Part shown: piece by piece, positions 36,927 through 45,136 of the stretch
Position numbering within the stretch: the first letter of the stretch is position 1
How the letters are laid out: each line of letters opens with the position of its first letter
Assembly: GCA_016869415.1 (NCBI GenBank)
Contig: VGEI01000001.1
Span: 1 to 50,076 of the forward strand
Source of the DNA: Alphaproteobacteria bacterium
GTDB taxonomy: Bacteria > Pseudomonadota > Alphaproteobacteria > CACIAM-22H2
DNA: 50,076 bases
Direction of reading: 5' to 3'
Notes under the pieces: generated by a model
What the model saw: the letters and a program-made list of their open reading frames with translations, nothing else
The model's database searches: none
Told to the model about the DNA's origin: nothing
Position numbers and translations under genes: made by a program

Positions 36927-39434
36927 GTGAACACGGACGGCGGGTCTTCGCGACCGCTTGTAGGCGGGGCGCGGATCGTCGCGGTGTTGGGGCCGACCAA
37001 CACCGGCAAGACCCATCTGGCGCTTGAGCGGATGCTCGCGCATCGCAGCGGCATGATCGGCTTTCCGCTGCGTCTCCTGGCCCGCGAGAACTATGACAAG
37101 ATTGCGCGCCTCAAGGGCCGCGACAGCGTGGCCTTGGTGACCGGCGAGGAGCGTATCCTGCCGCCCAGCCCGCGCTGGTTCGTCTGCACGGTCGAGGCGA
37201 TGCCGCTGGACCGCGAGGTCGCCTTTCTTGCCATCGACGAGATCCAGATGGCGGCCGATCGCGAGCGCGGCCATGTCTTCACCGACCGGCTGCTGCACGC
37301 CCGCGGCTATGCCGAGACTATGTTCCTTGGTGCCGAGACCGCCAGGCGCCTCATCCGCGTCCTGGTACCGGGTGTCGAGTTCATCGCCCGGCCGCGCTTC
37401 TCCACCCTGAGCTGGACCGGCCCGAAGAAGATCACACGCCTGCCGCGGCGCTCGGCTGCGGTCGCCTTCTCGGCGGCCGAGGTCTACGGCATGGCCGAGC
37501 TGGTGCGCCGCCAGCGCGGTGGTGCCGCCGTGGTCTTCGGTGCGCTCAGCCCGCGCACGCGCAACGCCCAGGTGGCGATGTACCAGGCCGGCGAGGTCGA
37601 TTTCCTGGTCGCCACCGATGCCATCGGCATGGGTCTGAACATGGACATCGACCACGTCGCCTTCGCCCAGCTGACGAAGTTCGACGGGCGAGGCATGCGG
37701 CGGCTTACCCCGGCAGAGCTCGGGCAGATTGCCGGGCGCGCCGGCCGTCACATGAACAACGGCACCTTCGGCACGACAACCAATGTCGGCGGCCGCGAGC
37801 TTGGGGCGCTCGATCCGGAGGTGATCACTGCCATCGAGGAGCATCGCTTCCCAGCCCTGGCCGCGTTCCAGTGGCGCAACACCGCTCTCGATTTCGCTTC
37901 GCCCGGCGCCCTGCTGGCTAGCCTCGAAGCCCCACCGCCGGTGCAGGGCCTGTTACGCACCCGCGATGCTGATGACCATCTGACACTGGCGGCGCTGGCC
38001 CGAGATCCGGCGGTCGGCACGCTGCGCGGCGAGCGGGACATCAAGCTGCTGTGGGAGACCTGCCAGATCCCGGATTTCCGCAAGGCCTTGGGCGACGCGC
38101 ATGTCAACCTGGTGGCGCGCATCTTCGGCCATCTGTGCCGCGAAGGAAGGCTGCCGACCGACTGGATAGCGAGCCAGATCGCGCGGCTGAGCAACGTCGA
38201 GGGGGATATCGATGCGCTGCTTGAGCGTATCGCGCGGATCCGCACCTGGACCTACGTATCGCATCGTCCGCACTGGCTGGAAGACGCGGAGCACTGGCAG
38301 GCGCGGGCGCGTGAGGTCGAGGATCGCCTCTCAGATGTGCTGCACGAGCGGCTGACGCAGCGTTTCGTCGACCGCCGCGCCGCCGCGGTTGCCCGGGCGC
38401 GCAAGGCCGGCGGCGGCCTTGCTGCGGCGGTCAACGACCAGGGCGAGGTGCTGGTCGAGGGCGAGTTTGCCGGCAAGCTCGAAGGCTTCAATTTCGTTGC
38501 CGACAGCGAAGCGCGCGACGGCGGCGGACGCGATCTGCTGGCAGCTGCCAACAAGGCGCTGCGGCGCGACGCCGGCGGGCGCGTGCGCAGCTTCCTCGCC
38601 GCCGGCGACGCTGCGTTCGCGCTCGACGAGCGCGGCCTGGTGCGCTGGCAAGGCCAGCCGGTCGCGCGGCTGATGGCCGGCGACACGCCGCTCTCTCCGC
38701 GCGTCGACACCCTGCCGGCCGATCTGCTGGAGCCCCGCCATCGCGACGACGTCCGCCGGCATCTGCAGGGCTGGGTCGACCGCCATATCGCGGGCGTCTT
38801 GGCGCCGCTCTGCACCCTGCGCGATGCGCCGTTGACCGGTGCCGCCCGCGGCCTGGCCTTTGAGCTGGCGCTGCGGCTCGGCTGTGTGGTCCGGCGCGAG
38901 GTCTCCGCCCAGCTCGAGGCCTTCGGCAAGCAGGATCGCGGTGCGCTGGCGCGGCTCGGCGTCCATTTCGGCCAGATCGCCATCTATCTTCCGGCGCTGC
39001 AGAATCAATCGAGCACGATGCTACGCGCCGTGCTCTGGGCTTGCGCCCACGGCCGCGACCCTGCCGAGGCCATCGCCGCCATTCCCCGGCAACGCTCCAT
39101 CCGGCGCGATGCCGCGACGCTGCCGGCGGGTTTCTACACCGCCTGTCTCTATCTTGCCGTCGGCCCCGTCATTGCGCGCGCGGACCGGGTCGAAAGCCTG
39201 GCCGGGCGGCTTCGGGGCCTCGCCAAGAGGGGACCGTTTGCTGCGACGCGCGACTTCGCTACGTCGATCGGCGTTGCCGAGAACGATCTGGCCGGCGTGC
39301 TGGCCGCGCTCGGCTATCGCGCCATGCCGGGCATGGTCTTCGTACCGCGGCCGGCTCGCCGCGACGCGCCACGGACGAGTGCGCACGACGAGGCGTCGCC
39401 CTTCGCCAGCCTGCGCCGGCTCAAGCCGCAGTGA
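36927..39434 (+). CDS. Suv3-like DExH RNA helicase
   Basis: An 835-residue superfamily 2 helicase resembling mitochondrial Suv3 and found widely in alphaproteobacteria. Walker A GPTNTGKTH (residues 22-30), Walker B DEIQMAADRERGH, and motif VI QIAGRAGRH are present; the C-terminal half (about 330-835) is family-specific and Ala/Arg rich. It starts with GTG (NTDGGSSRP), and its stop overlaps the S4-protein start (GTGA), implying coupled translation. The neighbourhood helicase / S4 protein / ferredoxin / CarD is conserved in the class, suggesting a joint RNA or stress role. Confidence 0.92.
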   Translation: MNTDGGSSRPLVGGARIVAVLGPTNTGKTHLALERMLAHRSGMIGFPLRLLARENYDKIARLKGRDSVALVTGEERILPPSPRWFVCTVEAMPLDREVAFLAIDEIQMAADRERGHVFTDRLLHARGYAETMFLGAETARRLIRVLVPGVEFIARPRFSTLSWTGPKKITRLPRRSAAVAFSAAEVYGMAELVRRQRGGAAVVFGALSPRTRNAQVAMYQAGEVDFLVATDAIGMGLNMDIDHVAFAQLTKFDGRGMRRLTPAELGQIAGRAGRHMNNGTFGTTTNVGGRELGALDPEVITAIEEHRFPALAAFQWRNTALDFASPGALLASLEAPPPVQGLLRTRDADDHLTLAALARDPAVGTLRGERDIKLLWETCQIPDFRKALGDAHVNLVARIFGHLCREGRLPTDWIASQIARLSNVEGDIDALLERIARIRTWTYVSHRPHWLEDAEHWQARAREVEDRLSDVLHERLTQRFVDRRAAAVARARKAGGGLAAAVNDQGEVLVEGEFAGKLEGFNFVADSEARDGGGRDLLAAANKALRRDAGGRVRSFLAAGDAAFALDERGLVRWQGQPVARLMAGDTPLSPRVDTLPADLLEPRHRDDVRRHLQGWVDRHIAGVLAPLCTLRDAPLTGAARGLAFELALRLGCVVRREVSAQLEAFGKQDRGALARLGVHFGQIAIYLPALQNQSSTMLRAVLWACAHGRDPAEAIAAIPRQRSIRRDAATLPAGFYTACLYLAVGPVIARADRVESLAGRLRGLAKRGPFAATRDFATSIGVAENDLAGVLAALGYRAMPGMVFVPRPARRDAPRTSAHDEASPFASLRRLKPQ

Positions 39435-39823
39435 GCGAGACCAGCCAGCGCCTGGACAAGTGGCTGTGGTGCGCCCGTTTCTTCAAGTCGCGCAGCCTTG
39501 CGGCAAAGTTCTGCGAGGAAGGTCGGTTGCGCGTGTCGGGTCAGGCGACGCACAAAGCCCACTACGGCGTCCGGCCGGGCGATGTCTTAACCTTTCCGCT
39601 GGGCCCCCATATCCGAGTGATCAAGATCCTTGCCCTGGCCGTGCGGCGTGGGCCGGCGCCGGAGGCTCGGACGCTCTATGACGACCTGTCATGTCCGGTT
39701 TCGCTTGATTCGCCGGCTGCGAACCCGGAAATTGGCCGCCGCGATGCGGGGACGGGGCGGCCCACCAAGGCCGAACGCCGCGCCATCGATCGGTTGCACG
39801 CGGGCCGCGTCACCGACGAGTGA
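39431..39823 (+). CDS. hslR: S4-domain RNA-binding protein (Hsp15/HslR-like)
   Basis: A 130-residue protein beginning at a GTG that overlaps the helicase stop. The S4 fold is at the N-terminus (QRLDKWLWCARFFKSRSLAA, then GRLRVSGQATHKAHYGVRPG), as in Hsp15, which rescues stalled 50S-peptidyl-tRNA complexes. The C-terminal tail is basic (GRPTKAERRAIDRLHAGR). A longer frame opening at 39041 lies inside the helicase and is not coding. Coupling to the helicase suggests both act on RNA or ribosomes. Confidence 0.92.
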   Translation: MSETSQRLDKWLWCARFFKSRSLAAKFCEEGRLRVSGQATHKAHYGVRPGDVLTFPLGPHIRVIKILALAVRRGPAPEARTLYDDLSCPVSLDSPAANPEIGRRDAGTGRPTKAERRAIDRLHAGRVTDE

Positions 39824-39846
39824 CTGTCGGCCAAGGGAGGTTTGTG

Positions 39847-40821
39847 GTGGAACTCGACGCGCAATTTTGGCTGGCGCTGCTTCAGATCATCGGCATCAAC
39901 ATCATCCTGTCGGGCGACAACGCGGTGGTCATCGCGCTGGCCTGCCGCAACCTTCCGCCGAAGCAGCAGAAATGGGGCATCATCCTCGGTGCTGGTGCCG
40001 CCGTCGTGCTGCGCGTCATCTTCACGATCTTCATCGTCTATCTGATGACGATCCCCTACCTCAAGTTCGTTGGCGGTTTGCTCCTCTTCTGGATCGGTTA
40101 CAAGCTGATGATGCCGCAGGACGACCACGGTGACGTCGATGCCGGCGCCAATCTCATGGCCGCGGTGCGCATCGTGCTGATCGCCGATGCGGTGATGAGC
40201 CTCGACAACGTCATTGCCGTCGCGGCGGCCGCCAAGGGCAGCTACGCCCTGCTGATCATCGGCCTGGTCATCAGCGTGCCGCTGGTCGTCTACGGTGCGA
40301 CACTGCTGATCACTCTGATCAACCGCTGGCCGGTCATCATCCCTGGCGGTGCGGCGCTCATCGGCTATATCGGCGCCGAGGTCATGATCACCGATCTGGC
40401 GATTGAGCCGTGGATCGAGGCCAATGCCCATTGGCTGCACGACTGGGGTCCGCTGCTCGGCGCCGTGGGCATCGTGGCGGTTGGCCGGTTCATTGCCCCG
40501 CCGCCTGCCCCCAGCGCGGCCACGGTCGCCGGCGAGGCGGCGGGTGCTGCCGCGGTGGCGGGTGCGGCGGTCGGCATGCAATTGCTTGCCCGTCTCGTGA
40601 TTTCGCGTGCCCCCCTGCTGGTCGCCACCGGCGCGAGCGCCTTGGGCTACAACGCCGGCGTTGCGTCCCCGGGCGAGGCCGATCCGGGGGCCATGGTGAC
40701 CACCATGCTTGCCATCCGGCCGGTCTTCGCAGCGGTGATTGCAGTGCTGGTCGGGGAGATCGTCGGATGGGCTGCCCGCCGTATGAAGGGAGCGCCCGCC
40801 GCCAGCCACTCCCACTCCTGA
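39847..40821 (+). CDS. TerC-family membrane protein (YjbE type) with C-terminal extension
   Basis: A 324-residue integral membrane protein. It has the two TerC acidic motifs, SGDNAVVIAL (Asp24) and DAVMSLDNVIAV (Asp120), in the YjbE/YkoY arrangement. Family members are linked to Mn2+ export and metallation of exoenzymes or to tellurium resistance. GGGAGG precedes two in-frame GTG codons (39844, 39847); the second has better spacing. The usual family core ends near residue 216. An extra ~105-residue Ala-rich part with two or three hydrophobic stretches follows, ending SHSHS. It lies between the S4 gene and fdxA, where relatives have no gene. Confidence 0.85.
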   Translation: MELDAQFWLALLQIIGINIILSGDNAVVIALACRNLPPKQQKWGIILGAGAAVVLRVIFTIFIVYLMTIPYLKFVGGLLLFWIGYKLMMPQDDHGDVDAGANLMAAVRIVLIADAVMSLDNVIAVAAAAKGSYALLIIGLVISVPLVVYGATLLITLINRWPVIIPGGAALIGYIGAEVMITDLAIEPWIEANAHWLHDWGPLLGAVGIVAVGRFIAPPPAPSAATVAGEAAGAAAVAGAAVGMQLLARLVISRAPLLVATGASALGYNAGVASPGEADPGAMVTTMLAIRPVFAAVIAVLVGEIVGWAARRMKGAPAASHSHS

Positions 40822-40890
40822 GTATCTGTATCTTGCGCGCCGCCGGCACCCGAGATGTCGGCGGCGCTTTCCATTTAGGCGAATAAACCC

Positions 40891-42072
40891 GTGGACCTAC
40901 TAAGCCCCGAGATCCTTGCCAGTCTAGTGACCCTGACCGCTCTCGAGATCGTCCTCGGGATCGACAACATCGTGATGATTGCGGTTATTGCTAATGCGCT
41001 GCCTCCGGCTCAGCGCGAAAAGGCACGCTTGGTCGGGCTGGCGCTGGCGCTGATTACTCGGCTGGCGCTGCTTTTCGTCATCAGCTGGATTGCCGGCCTG
41101 ATCCAGCCGCTGGTCACGCTATTCGGCCAGAGCTTCTCCGGCCGTGACCTGATCATGCTCGGCGGCGGTCTGTTCCTGCTCTGGAAGGCGGTGCACGAGA
41201 TGCACGCCGCCGTGGAAGAGGCGGGCCGTCCGGGTCAGACCCGTGCCGTCGGCAGCTTCGCCGCCGCAATCACCCAGATCGTCGTGCTCGATGTCGTCTT
41301 CTCGTTCGATTCCGTGATCACCGCGGTCGGCATGGCAAGCGATATCTGGGTCATGGTCGTGGCGATCGTCGTCGCCGTAGCTGTGATGCTCTTCGCCTCG
41401 GGCCCGATCATGCGCTTTATCCATACCCACCCGACGGTGAAGATGCTGGCTCTCGCCTTCGTGCTGCTGATCGGCATGGCGCTGGTTGCCGAGGGCTTCG
41501 GGTTCCAGATTCCCAAGGCCTATCTCTATGCCGCGATGGCCTTCTCGGTTCTCGTCGAATCCCTCAACGTCCTGGTCAGCCGCCGCCGGGCGCGTGCCGC
41601 AGCACTGGCCGAGGCCGCGGCCCCCGCCCCGGCGCTTACCTCGGGGTCGCCCCTCAAGGTACTGGTCCCCGCGGACGGCTCAGCCAGTGCGGCCCGCGCG
41701 GTGCGCGCAGTGGCTGAGCTCGTGCGCGGCAACGCCGCCCGGGTCGAACTTCATGTGCTCAACGTGCAGCCGCCGATCGGCACCGCGCGGGCCTATGCTG
41801 GCAAGGATGCCGTGCAGGACTTTCACCGTGTGGAGGCTGAAAAGGCGTTGGCGCCACTGCGCACGCTCCTTGACGAACTCGGCCTGAAGGCGACGCTCCA
41901 CGTCCTTGTCGGGCCGCTCGGCGACACTGTGGCGCGGCTGGCCAGTGAGCTCCACGCCGATCGCATTGTCATGGGCACTCGCACGGCCAGCCCGCTCGGC
42001 GGCCTGCTACTGGGTAGTGCCGCGACCGAGGTGCTGCAGCGCGCCCCGGTCCCGGTGACGCTGGTCAAGTAG
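40891..42072 (+). CDS. TerC membrane protein fused to a C-terminal UspA domain
   Basis: A 393-residue fusion. Residues 1-230 are a TerC membrane domain of the YgdQ/YoaE-like type, with acidic motifs EIVLGIDNIVMIAV (Asp25) and FSFDSVITAVGM (Asp140). Residues about 254-393 form a universal stress protein domain: VLVPADGSASAARAV start and an ATP-loop MGTRTASPLGGLLLGSAATE, matching G-x2-G-x9-G-S except Thr365 in place of the second Gly. The start is GTG (DLLSPEILA). It pairs with the preceding TerC gene (69-base gap). A nucleotide-sensing UspA domain could regulate metal transport; that is inference. Confidence 0.88.
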   Translation: MDLLSPEILASLVTLTALEIVLGIDNIVMIAVIANALPPAQREKARLVGLALALITRLALLFVISWIAGLIQPLVTLFGQSFSGRDLIMLGGGLFLLWKAVHEMHAAVEEAGRPGQTRAVGSFAAAITQIVVLDVVFSFDSVITAVGMASDIWVMVVAIVVAVAVMLFASGPIMRFIHTHPTVKMLALAFVLLIGMALVAEGFGFQIPKAYLYAAMAFSVLVESLNVLVSRRRARAAALAEAAAPAPALTSGSPLKVLVPADGSASAARAVRAVAELVRGNAARVELHVLNVQPPIGTARAYAGKDAVQDFHRVEAEKALAPLRTLLDELGLKATLHVLVGPLGDTVARLASELHADRIVMGTRTASPLGGLLLGSAATEVLQRAPVPVTLVK

Positions 42073-42173
42073 GCGCGACGACCTTACCCGCAAATTGCGC
42101 AGGGTTGCGTGGCTGGAATCCCCGTGTTACGCAGCCGCCGATCCACCCACCGTCTTGTCGGAGTTGTTTGACG

Positions 42174-42509
42174 ATGACCTATGTCGTCACTGAAGCCTGC
42201 ATCAAGTGCAAGTACATGGACTGCGTCGAGGTCTGTCCCGTGGATTGCTTCTACGAGGGCGAGAACATGCTGGTTATTAAACCAGCCGAGTGCATCGATT
42301 GTGGGGTCTGCGAGCCGGAGTGCCCAGCCGAGGCGATCATCCCGGATACCGATCCGGGCGCGGAGAAGTGGGTAACAATCAATACGCAGTACGCTGAGGA
42401 ATGGCCGAATATTACCCGGAAGGGAGAGGCGCCCGGAGACGCCGATACCTGGAAGGGAATCCCAGATAAATTTGGAAAGCATTTTAGTCCCAAGCCAGCC
42501 GCTAGATAG
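42174..42509 (+). CDS. fdxA: FdxA, seven-iron [3Fe-4S][4Fe-4S] ferredoxin
   Basis: A 111-residue ferredoxin of the Azotobacter FdI/FdxA type. Cys9, Cys17 and Cys50 would hold the 3Fe-4S cluster; Cys21, Cys40, Cys43 and Cys46 the 4Fe-4S cluster, within CIDCGVCEPECP. The FGKHFSPKPA end is typical. The start MTYVVTEACIKCK is used; the upstream ATG at 42105 gives non-family sequence. The 3' third is noticeably richer in A+T than neighbours. Position before carD is conserved in the class. Its electron-transfer partner is unknown. Confidence 0.95.
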   Translation: MTYVVTEACIKCKYMDCVEVCPVDCFYEGENMLVIKPAECIDCGVCEPECPAEAIIPDTDPGAEKWVTINTQYAEEWPNITRKGEAPGDADTWKGIPDKFGKHFSPKPAAR

Positions 42510-42544
42510 CCTATATAAGTTATTGTTATTCTTATCTATAGGCT
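42508..42544 (+). terminator. AT-rich stem-loop just after fdxA
   Basis: AGCCTATA-TAAG (42508-42519) pairs with CTTA and, after a two-base bulge, TATAGGCT (42531-42534, 42537-42544), giving 12 bp around an 11-base loop. It begins inside the fdxA stop codon. No U tract follows the 3' arm, so it may stabilise the fdxA 3' end or terminate inefficiently. Confidence 0.55.
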
Positions 42545-42571
42545 TGTCTCCCTGGGGACGGCGGGTGTAAG

Positions 42572-42600
42572 TGTTGTAAGATTGTGATAGGATTACAACA
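42572..42600 (+). promoter_or_regulatory. TGTTGTAA-N13-TTACAACA inverted repeat upstream of carD
   Basis: Two exact 8-base arms (42572-42579 and 42593-42600) with a 13-base spacer lie in the 275-base fdxA-carD gap. The spacing of about two helical turns between arm centres is typical of a dimeric regulator site. TTGTAA (42574-42579) could serve as a -35 with AACATT 17 bases on, so the repeat may overlay the carD promoter. The rest of the gap, 42601-42784, has no recognisable gene. Confidence 0.55.
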
Positions 42601-42784
42601 TTATCGGGTGAGCGACTGTACGCGCCCGAGCGAACCCTAAGCCAAGGGATCGCATCGGGTAGCCAAGCCCGCGACATGGATACTCCGTCCCCGCTTGCCA
42701 GGCATCGGTCTGGTGGCCAGGCCACGGAATTTGCCGTGTCAGAGGCGGCGGAATGCGGCAGTGCCGTGACGTGAAAGGTGGTTC

Positions 42785-43327
42785 ATGAGCGTTACCAAGA
42801 GCAAGACTGGCATCAAGAAGGTTGCGCGCGAGACCGATGATGTCGGCTACGCGGCGGGCGACCATGTCGTGTACCCGACGCATGGCGTCGGCAAGATCGG
42901 TAGCATCGAGACCCAGGAAATCGTCGGCCAGAAGCTTAGGCTGCTGGTCATCCAGTTCGACAAGGACCGGATGACGTTGCGCGTGCCCGTGAGCAAGGCA
43001 AAGTCGTCCGGGCTTCGGCGCCTGTGCACGCGCAAGGAGATGCAGGCGGCACTGGTCACCCTCAAAGGCCGCTCGCGCATCAAGCGCACGATGTGGAGCC
43101 GCCGCGCCCAGGAGTACGAGGCAAAGATCAATTCGGGCGATCCGCGTTCGATCGCCGAAGTGGTGCGCGACCTCTATCGCAACGCCGGACAACCCGATCA
43201 GTCGTTCAGCGAACGCCAGATGTACCAGGCAGCGCTGGACCGTCTGGCGCGCGAGTTCGCCGCGGTGGAGCGGATTCCCGAGGATATCGCCACGCAGCGT
43301 CTCGAGGCGATGCTCAAGGCGGCCTGA
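42785..43327 (+). CDS. carD: CarD-family RNA-polymerase-binding regulator
   Basis: A 180-residue CarD/CdnL-type regulator. The N-terminal Tudor-like RNA-polymerase interaction domain (about residues 20-80, GDHVVYPTHGVGKIGSIET) is followed by a helical DNA-binding domain (about 90-178, RRAQEYEAKINSGDPRSIAE). It stabilises the open promoter complex at rRNA and housekeeping promoters. GAAAGGTGG precedes the ATG. A strong intrinsic terminator follows 25 bases after the stop, so it ends its transcription unit. Confidence 0.95.
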   Translation: MSVTKSKTGIKKVARETDDVGYAAGDHVVYPTHGVGKIGSIETQEIVGQKLRLLVIQFDKDRMTLRVPVSKAKSSGLRRLCTRKEMQAALVTLKGRSRIKRTMWSRRAQEYEAKINSGDPRSIAEVVRDLYRNAGQPDQSFSERQMYQAALDRLAREFAAVERIPEDIATQRLEAMLKAA

Positions 43328-43350
43328 GCCGTCTCAAGTGCGAGGAAATT

Positions 43351-43380
43351 AAGGGCAGGCCGCAAGGCCTGCCCTTTTTT
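43351..43380 (+). terminator. Rho-independent terminator of carD
   Basis: GGGCAGGCC (43353-43361) and GGCCTGCCC (43366-43374) form a perfect 9-bp stem with a GCAA loop, extended by two A-T pairs, followed by TTTTTT at 43375-43380. This is a canonical intrinsic terminator on the plus strand. Confidence 0.95.
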
Positions 43381-43423
43381 ATTGCAGCAGGGCGGTGTCT
43401 CGCCGCTATAAGCTCGTTCGGGA

Positions 43424-44263
43424 ATGCTGAGAGCAAGTCGAGTCGCGGAATCTCCGGCGCCAAGGCCTGCGGATCACAAATTCGCGGTCATCCGGCGTGC
43501 GACACGTGTCTGGGCGGTGGCCGCGATCCACGGTGACGCCGACCGCCTCTGTGTCATCCACGACGGCATCGCATCCCGGCTCCTGCCGGGTGATCGGCTC
43601 GTCTATCTCGGTAACTATCTCGGCCGCGGCGGCAGCATCATTGCCACACTCGACGAGTTGCTTCGTTTCCGACGCGAGGTCATTGCCCGGCCTGACATGT
43701 TTGCCTCCGACGTCGTCTATCTGCGCGGCAGCCAGGAGGAGATGTGGCAGAAGCTGCTCCAGCTTCATTTCGCCGTTAACCCGCTCGAGATTCTAGACTG
43801 GATGATGGGCCAAGGAGCAGAGGCGACGCTGCTTGCCTATGGCGGCGATCCCCTGCGCGCCCGTGCCGCGATGCGCGATGGCGCCATGGCCATCGGGCGC
43901 TGGACCGCCGCGGTGCGCCAGGCAATGGCCGCGCATCCCGGCCATCGTGAACTGATGAGCGTTCTGCGCCGCGCCGCCCACACCGATGATGCCAGCCTGC
44001 TCTTCGTGCATGCTGGGCTCGATCCAAGGCGGCCGCTGACCGAGCAGGGGGATACGCTGTGGTGGGGGCATGGGGCCTGGCCGAGGTTGAAGGGCCCTTA
44101 TGCCGATTACCGGTGCGTCGTGCGCGGCTACGGCGGCGGTGCCGCCGCGCCGGATCCGGGACCGCATGCCCTGACGCTCGATGCCGGCTGCGGTGCCGGC
44201 GGTCCGCTGGTGGCGGCCTGTCTGACCCCTGACGGCGCCGTCGTCGAGCGGCTCGAGGCCTAG
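43424..44263 (+). CDS. PPP-type phosphatase-like protein with degenerate active site
   Basis: A 279-residue protein that aligns by motif order with bacterial Ser/Thr PPP phosphatases but has lost metal ligands. Canonical GDIHG is AAIHG (Ala34 for Asp). GDYVDRG is GNYLGRG (Asn64 and Gly67 for Asp). RGNHEE is RGSQEE (Ser103, Gln104 for Asn, His). His36 and the later VHAGLDP are kept. It is therefore probably non-catalytic, a pseudophosphatase or protein-binding module. It lies 97 bases after carD beyond its terminator and converges on the next gene with a 7-base gap. Start chosen at the first ATG; MLRASRVAES precedes the fold. Confidence 0.75.
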   Translation: MLRASRVAESPAPRPADHKFAVIRRATRVWAVAAIHGDADRLCVIHDGIASRLLPGDRLVYLGNYLGRGGSIIATLDELLRFRREVIARPDMFASDVVYLRGSQEEMWQKLLQLHFAVNPLEILDWMMGQGAEATLLAYGGDPLRARAAMRDGAMAIGRWTAAVRQAMAAHPGHRELMSVLRRAAHTDDASLLFVHAGLDPRRPLTEQGDTLWWGHGAWPRLKGPYADYRCVVRGYGGGAAAPDPGPHALTLDAGCGAGGPLVAACLTPDGAVVERLEA

Positions 44264-44270
44264 ACGCATT

Positions 44271-45077
44271 CTACTTTCGAGGCGGCACCAGCCTCTCGAT
44301 CTGCGCGGCATGCGTCACATCGATCACCGGCCCGTTCTGCCAGCGCAGCCACCCCCGCACCCGCAAGGGCATCCCGGCGAGCCGGTCGACGTTCCACCCG
44401 GCGTCACGCAGCTCGGCTCGGGCATGGGTTGACAGGTTCAGAATGAGGCGCTCGCGCTGACCCTCAAGGGCGAGGCGGCCGGCGGGATGCCCGGCCAACA
44501 CCACCGCAGCCCCCTCGACGATCTGAAAGGTCTCGATCCAGCGGCCGAGTTCGTCAGGCGCGCGGATGCGAAACGCCTCGTGACGCCAGAGGCCACGCTG
44601 GGCTTCCCGCGCCTCGGCTTCGAGGCGCAGCAGGAGATCGGCGCCAGTGTCGATTTCGGCCGTCGTCTGCACACGGGCGAGACCGTTTGAGACCAGGACG
44701 GCCTGCACCCACTCCGCCGCTGGCGTGGCGACATGGGCCGTCAGGCGGCCATGACGGTCGCGCTGTGGCCCAGGGGCCACGTACAGCACAACGTCCCGCC
44801 CCTCGATCAGCGTGGCTAGCACCTCGCGCGCCGCCAGTGCCAGGCGCTCGAGCCCGGCATCGGGCCGAGCAGGCTGGCCGGCGCGAGGCGGGGTAGAGCG
44901 GGGTGCCAGGATGGCCGCGAGGCGCAGCTCGCGCCCGTCGCCCAGGCGCACCGTCTCGCCGTCGATCACCTCGCGCACCGGCAGGCGCTCGCCGGAGGTC
45001 AGGCCGGGCGGCAGCGTCTGGCCCGACGCCTGGCACACCAGGATCGAGATAGCGCCCGCAAGCCATTGTGCCCTCAT
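44271..45077 (-). CDS. Secreted thermonuclease-like (SNase/OB-fold) protein
   Basis: A 268-residue protein starting MRAQWLAGAISILVC, with a signal peptide or lipoprotein-like leader. It has an SNase-type OB domain (about residues 33-165): VREVIDGETVRLGDGRELRL corresponds to VxDGDT...VRL, and DRHGRLTAHV to the DRYGRxLAYV strand. GLWRHEAF closes the domain. The usual GIDAPE is LAAILAPR, so calcium and catalytic residues differ from staphylococcal nuclease and activity is doubtful. A C-terminal part (about 190-268) resembles a nucleic-acid-binding OB segment (GMPLRVRGWLRWQNGPVIDV). Upstream start at 45152 overlaps pip and is rejected. Confidence 0.72.
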   Translation of the reverse strand: MRAQWLAGAISILVCQASGQTLPPGLTSGERLPVREVIDGETVRLGDGRELRLAAILAPRSTPPRAGQPARPDAGLERLALAAREVLATLIEGRDVVLYVAPGPQRDRHGRLTAHVATPAAEWVQAVLVSNGLARVQTTAEIDTGADLLLRLEAEAREAQRGLWRHEAFRIRAPDELGRWIETFQIVEGAAVVLAGHPAGRLALEGQRERLILNLSTHARAELRDAGWNVDRLAGMPLRVRGWLRWQNGPVIDVTHAAQIERLVPPRK

Positions 45078-45136
45078 GCCAAAAGTGTAACGCGTAAGCC
45101 GGTTGACGGGGGGGCGGCCGATGGTAATTCTGGAGC

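Noticed and set aside
39676..40815. 379-residue open frame antisense to the first TerC gene
   Set aside because: It overlaps a clear membrane protein, and its Asp/His/Gln-rich sequence is the usual shadow of hydrophobic codons.
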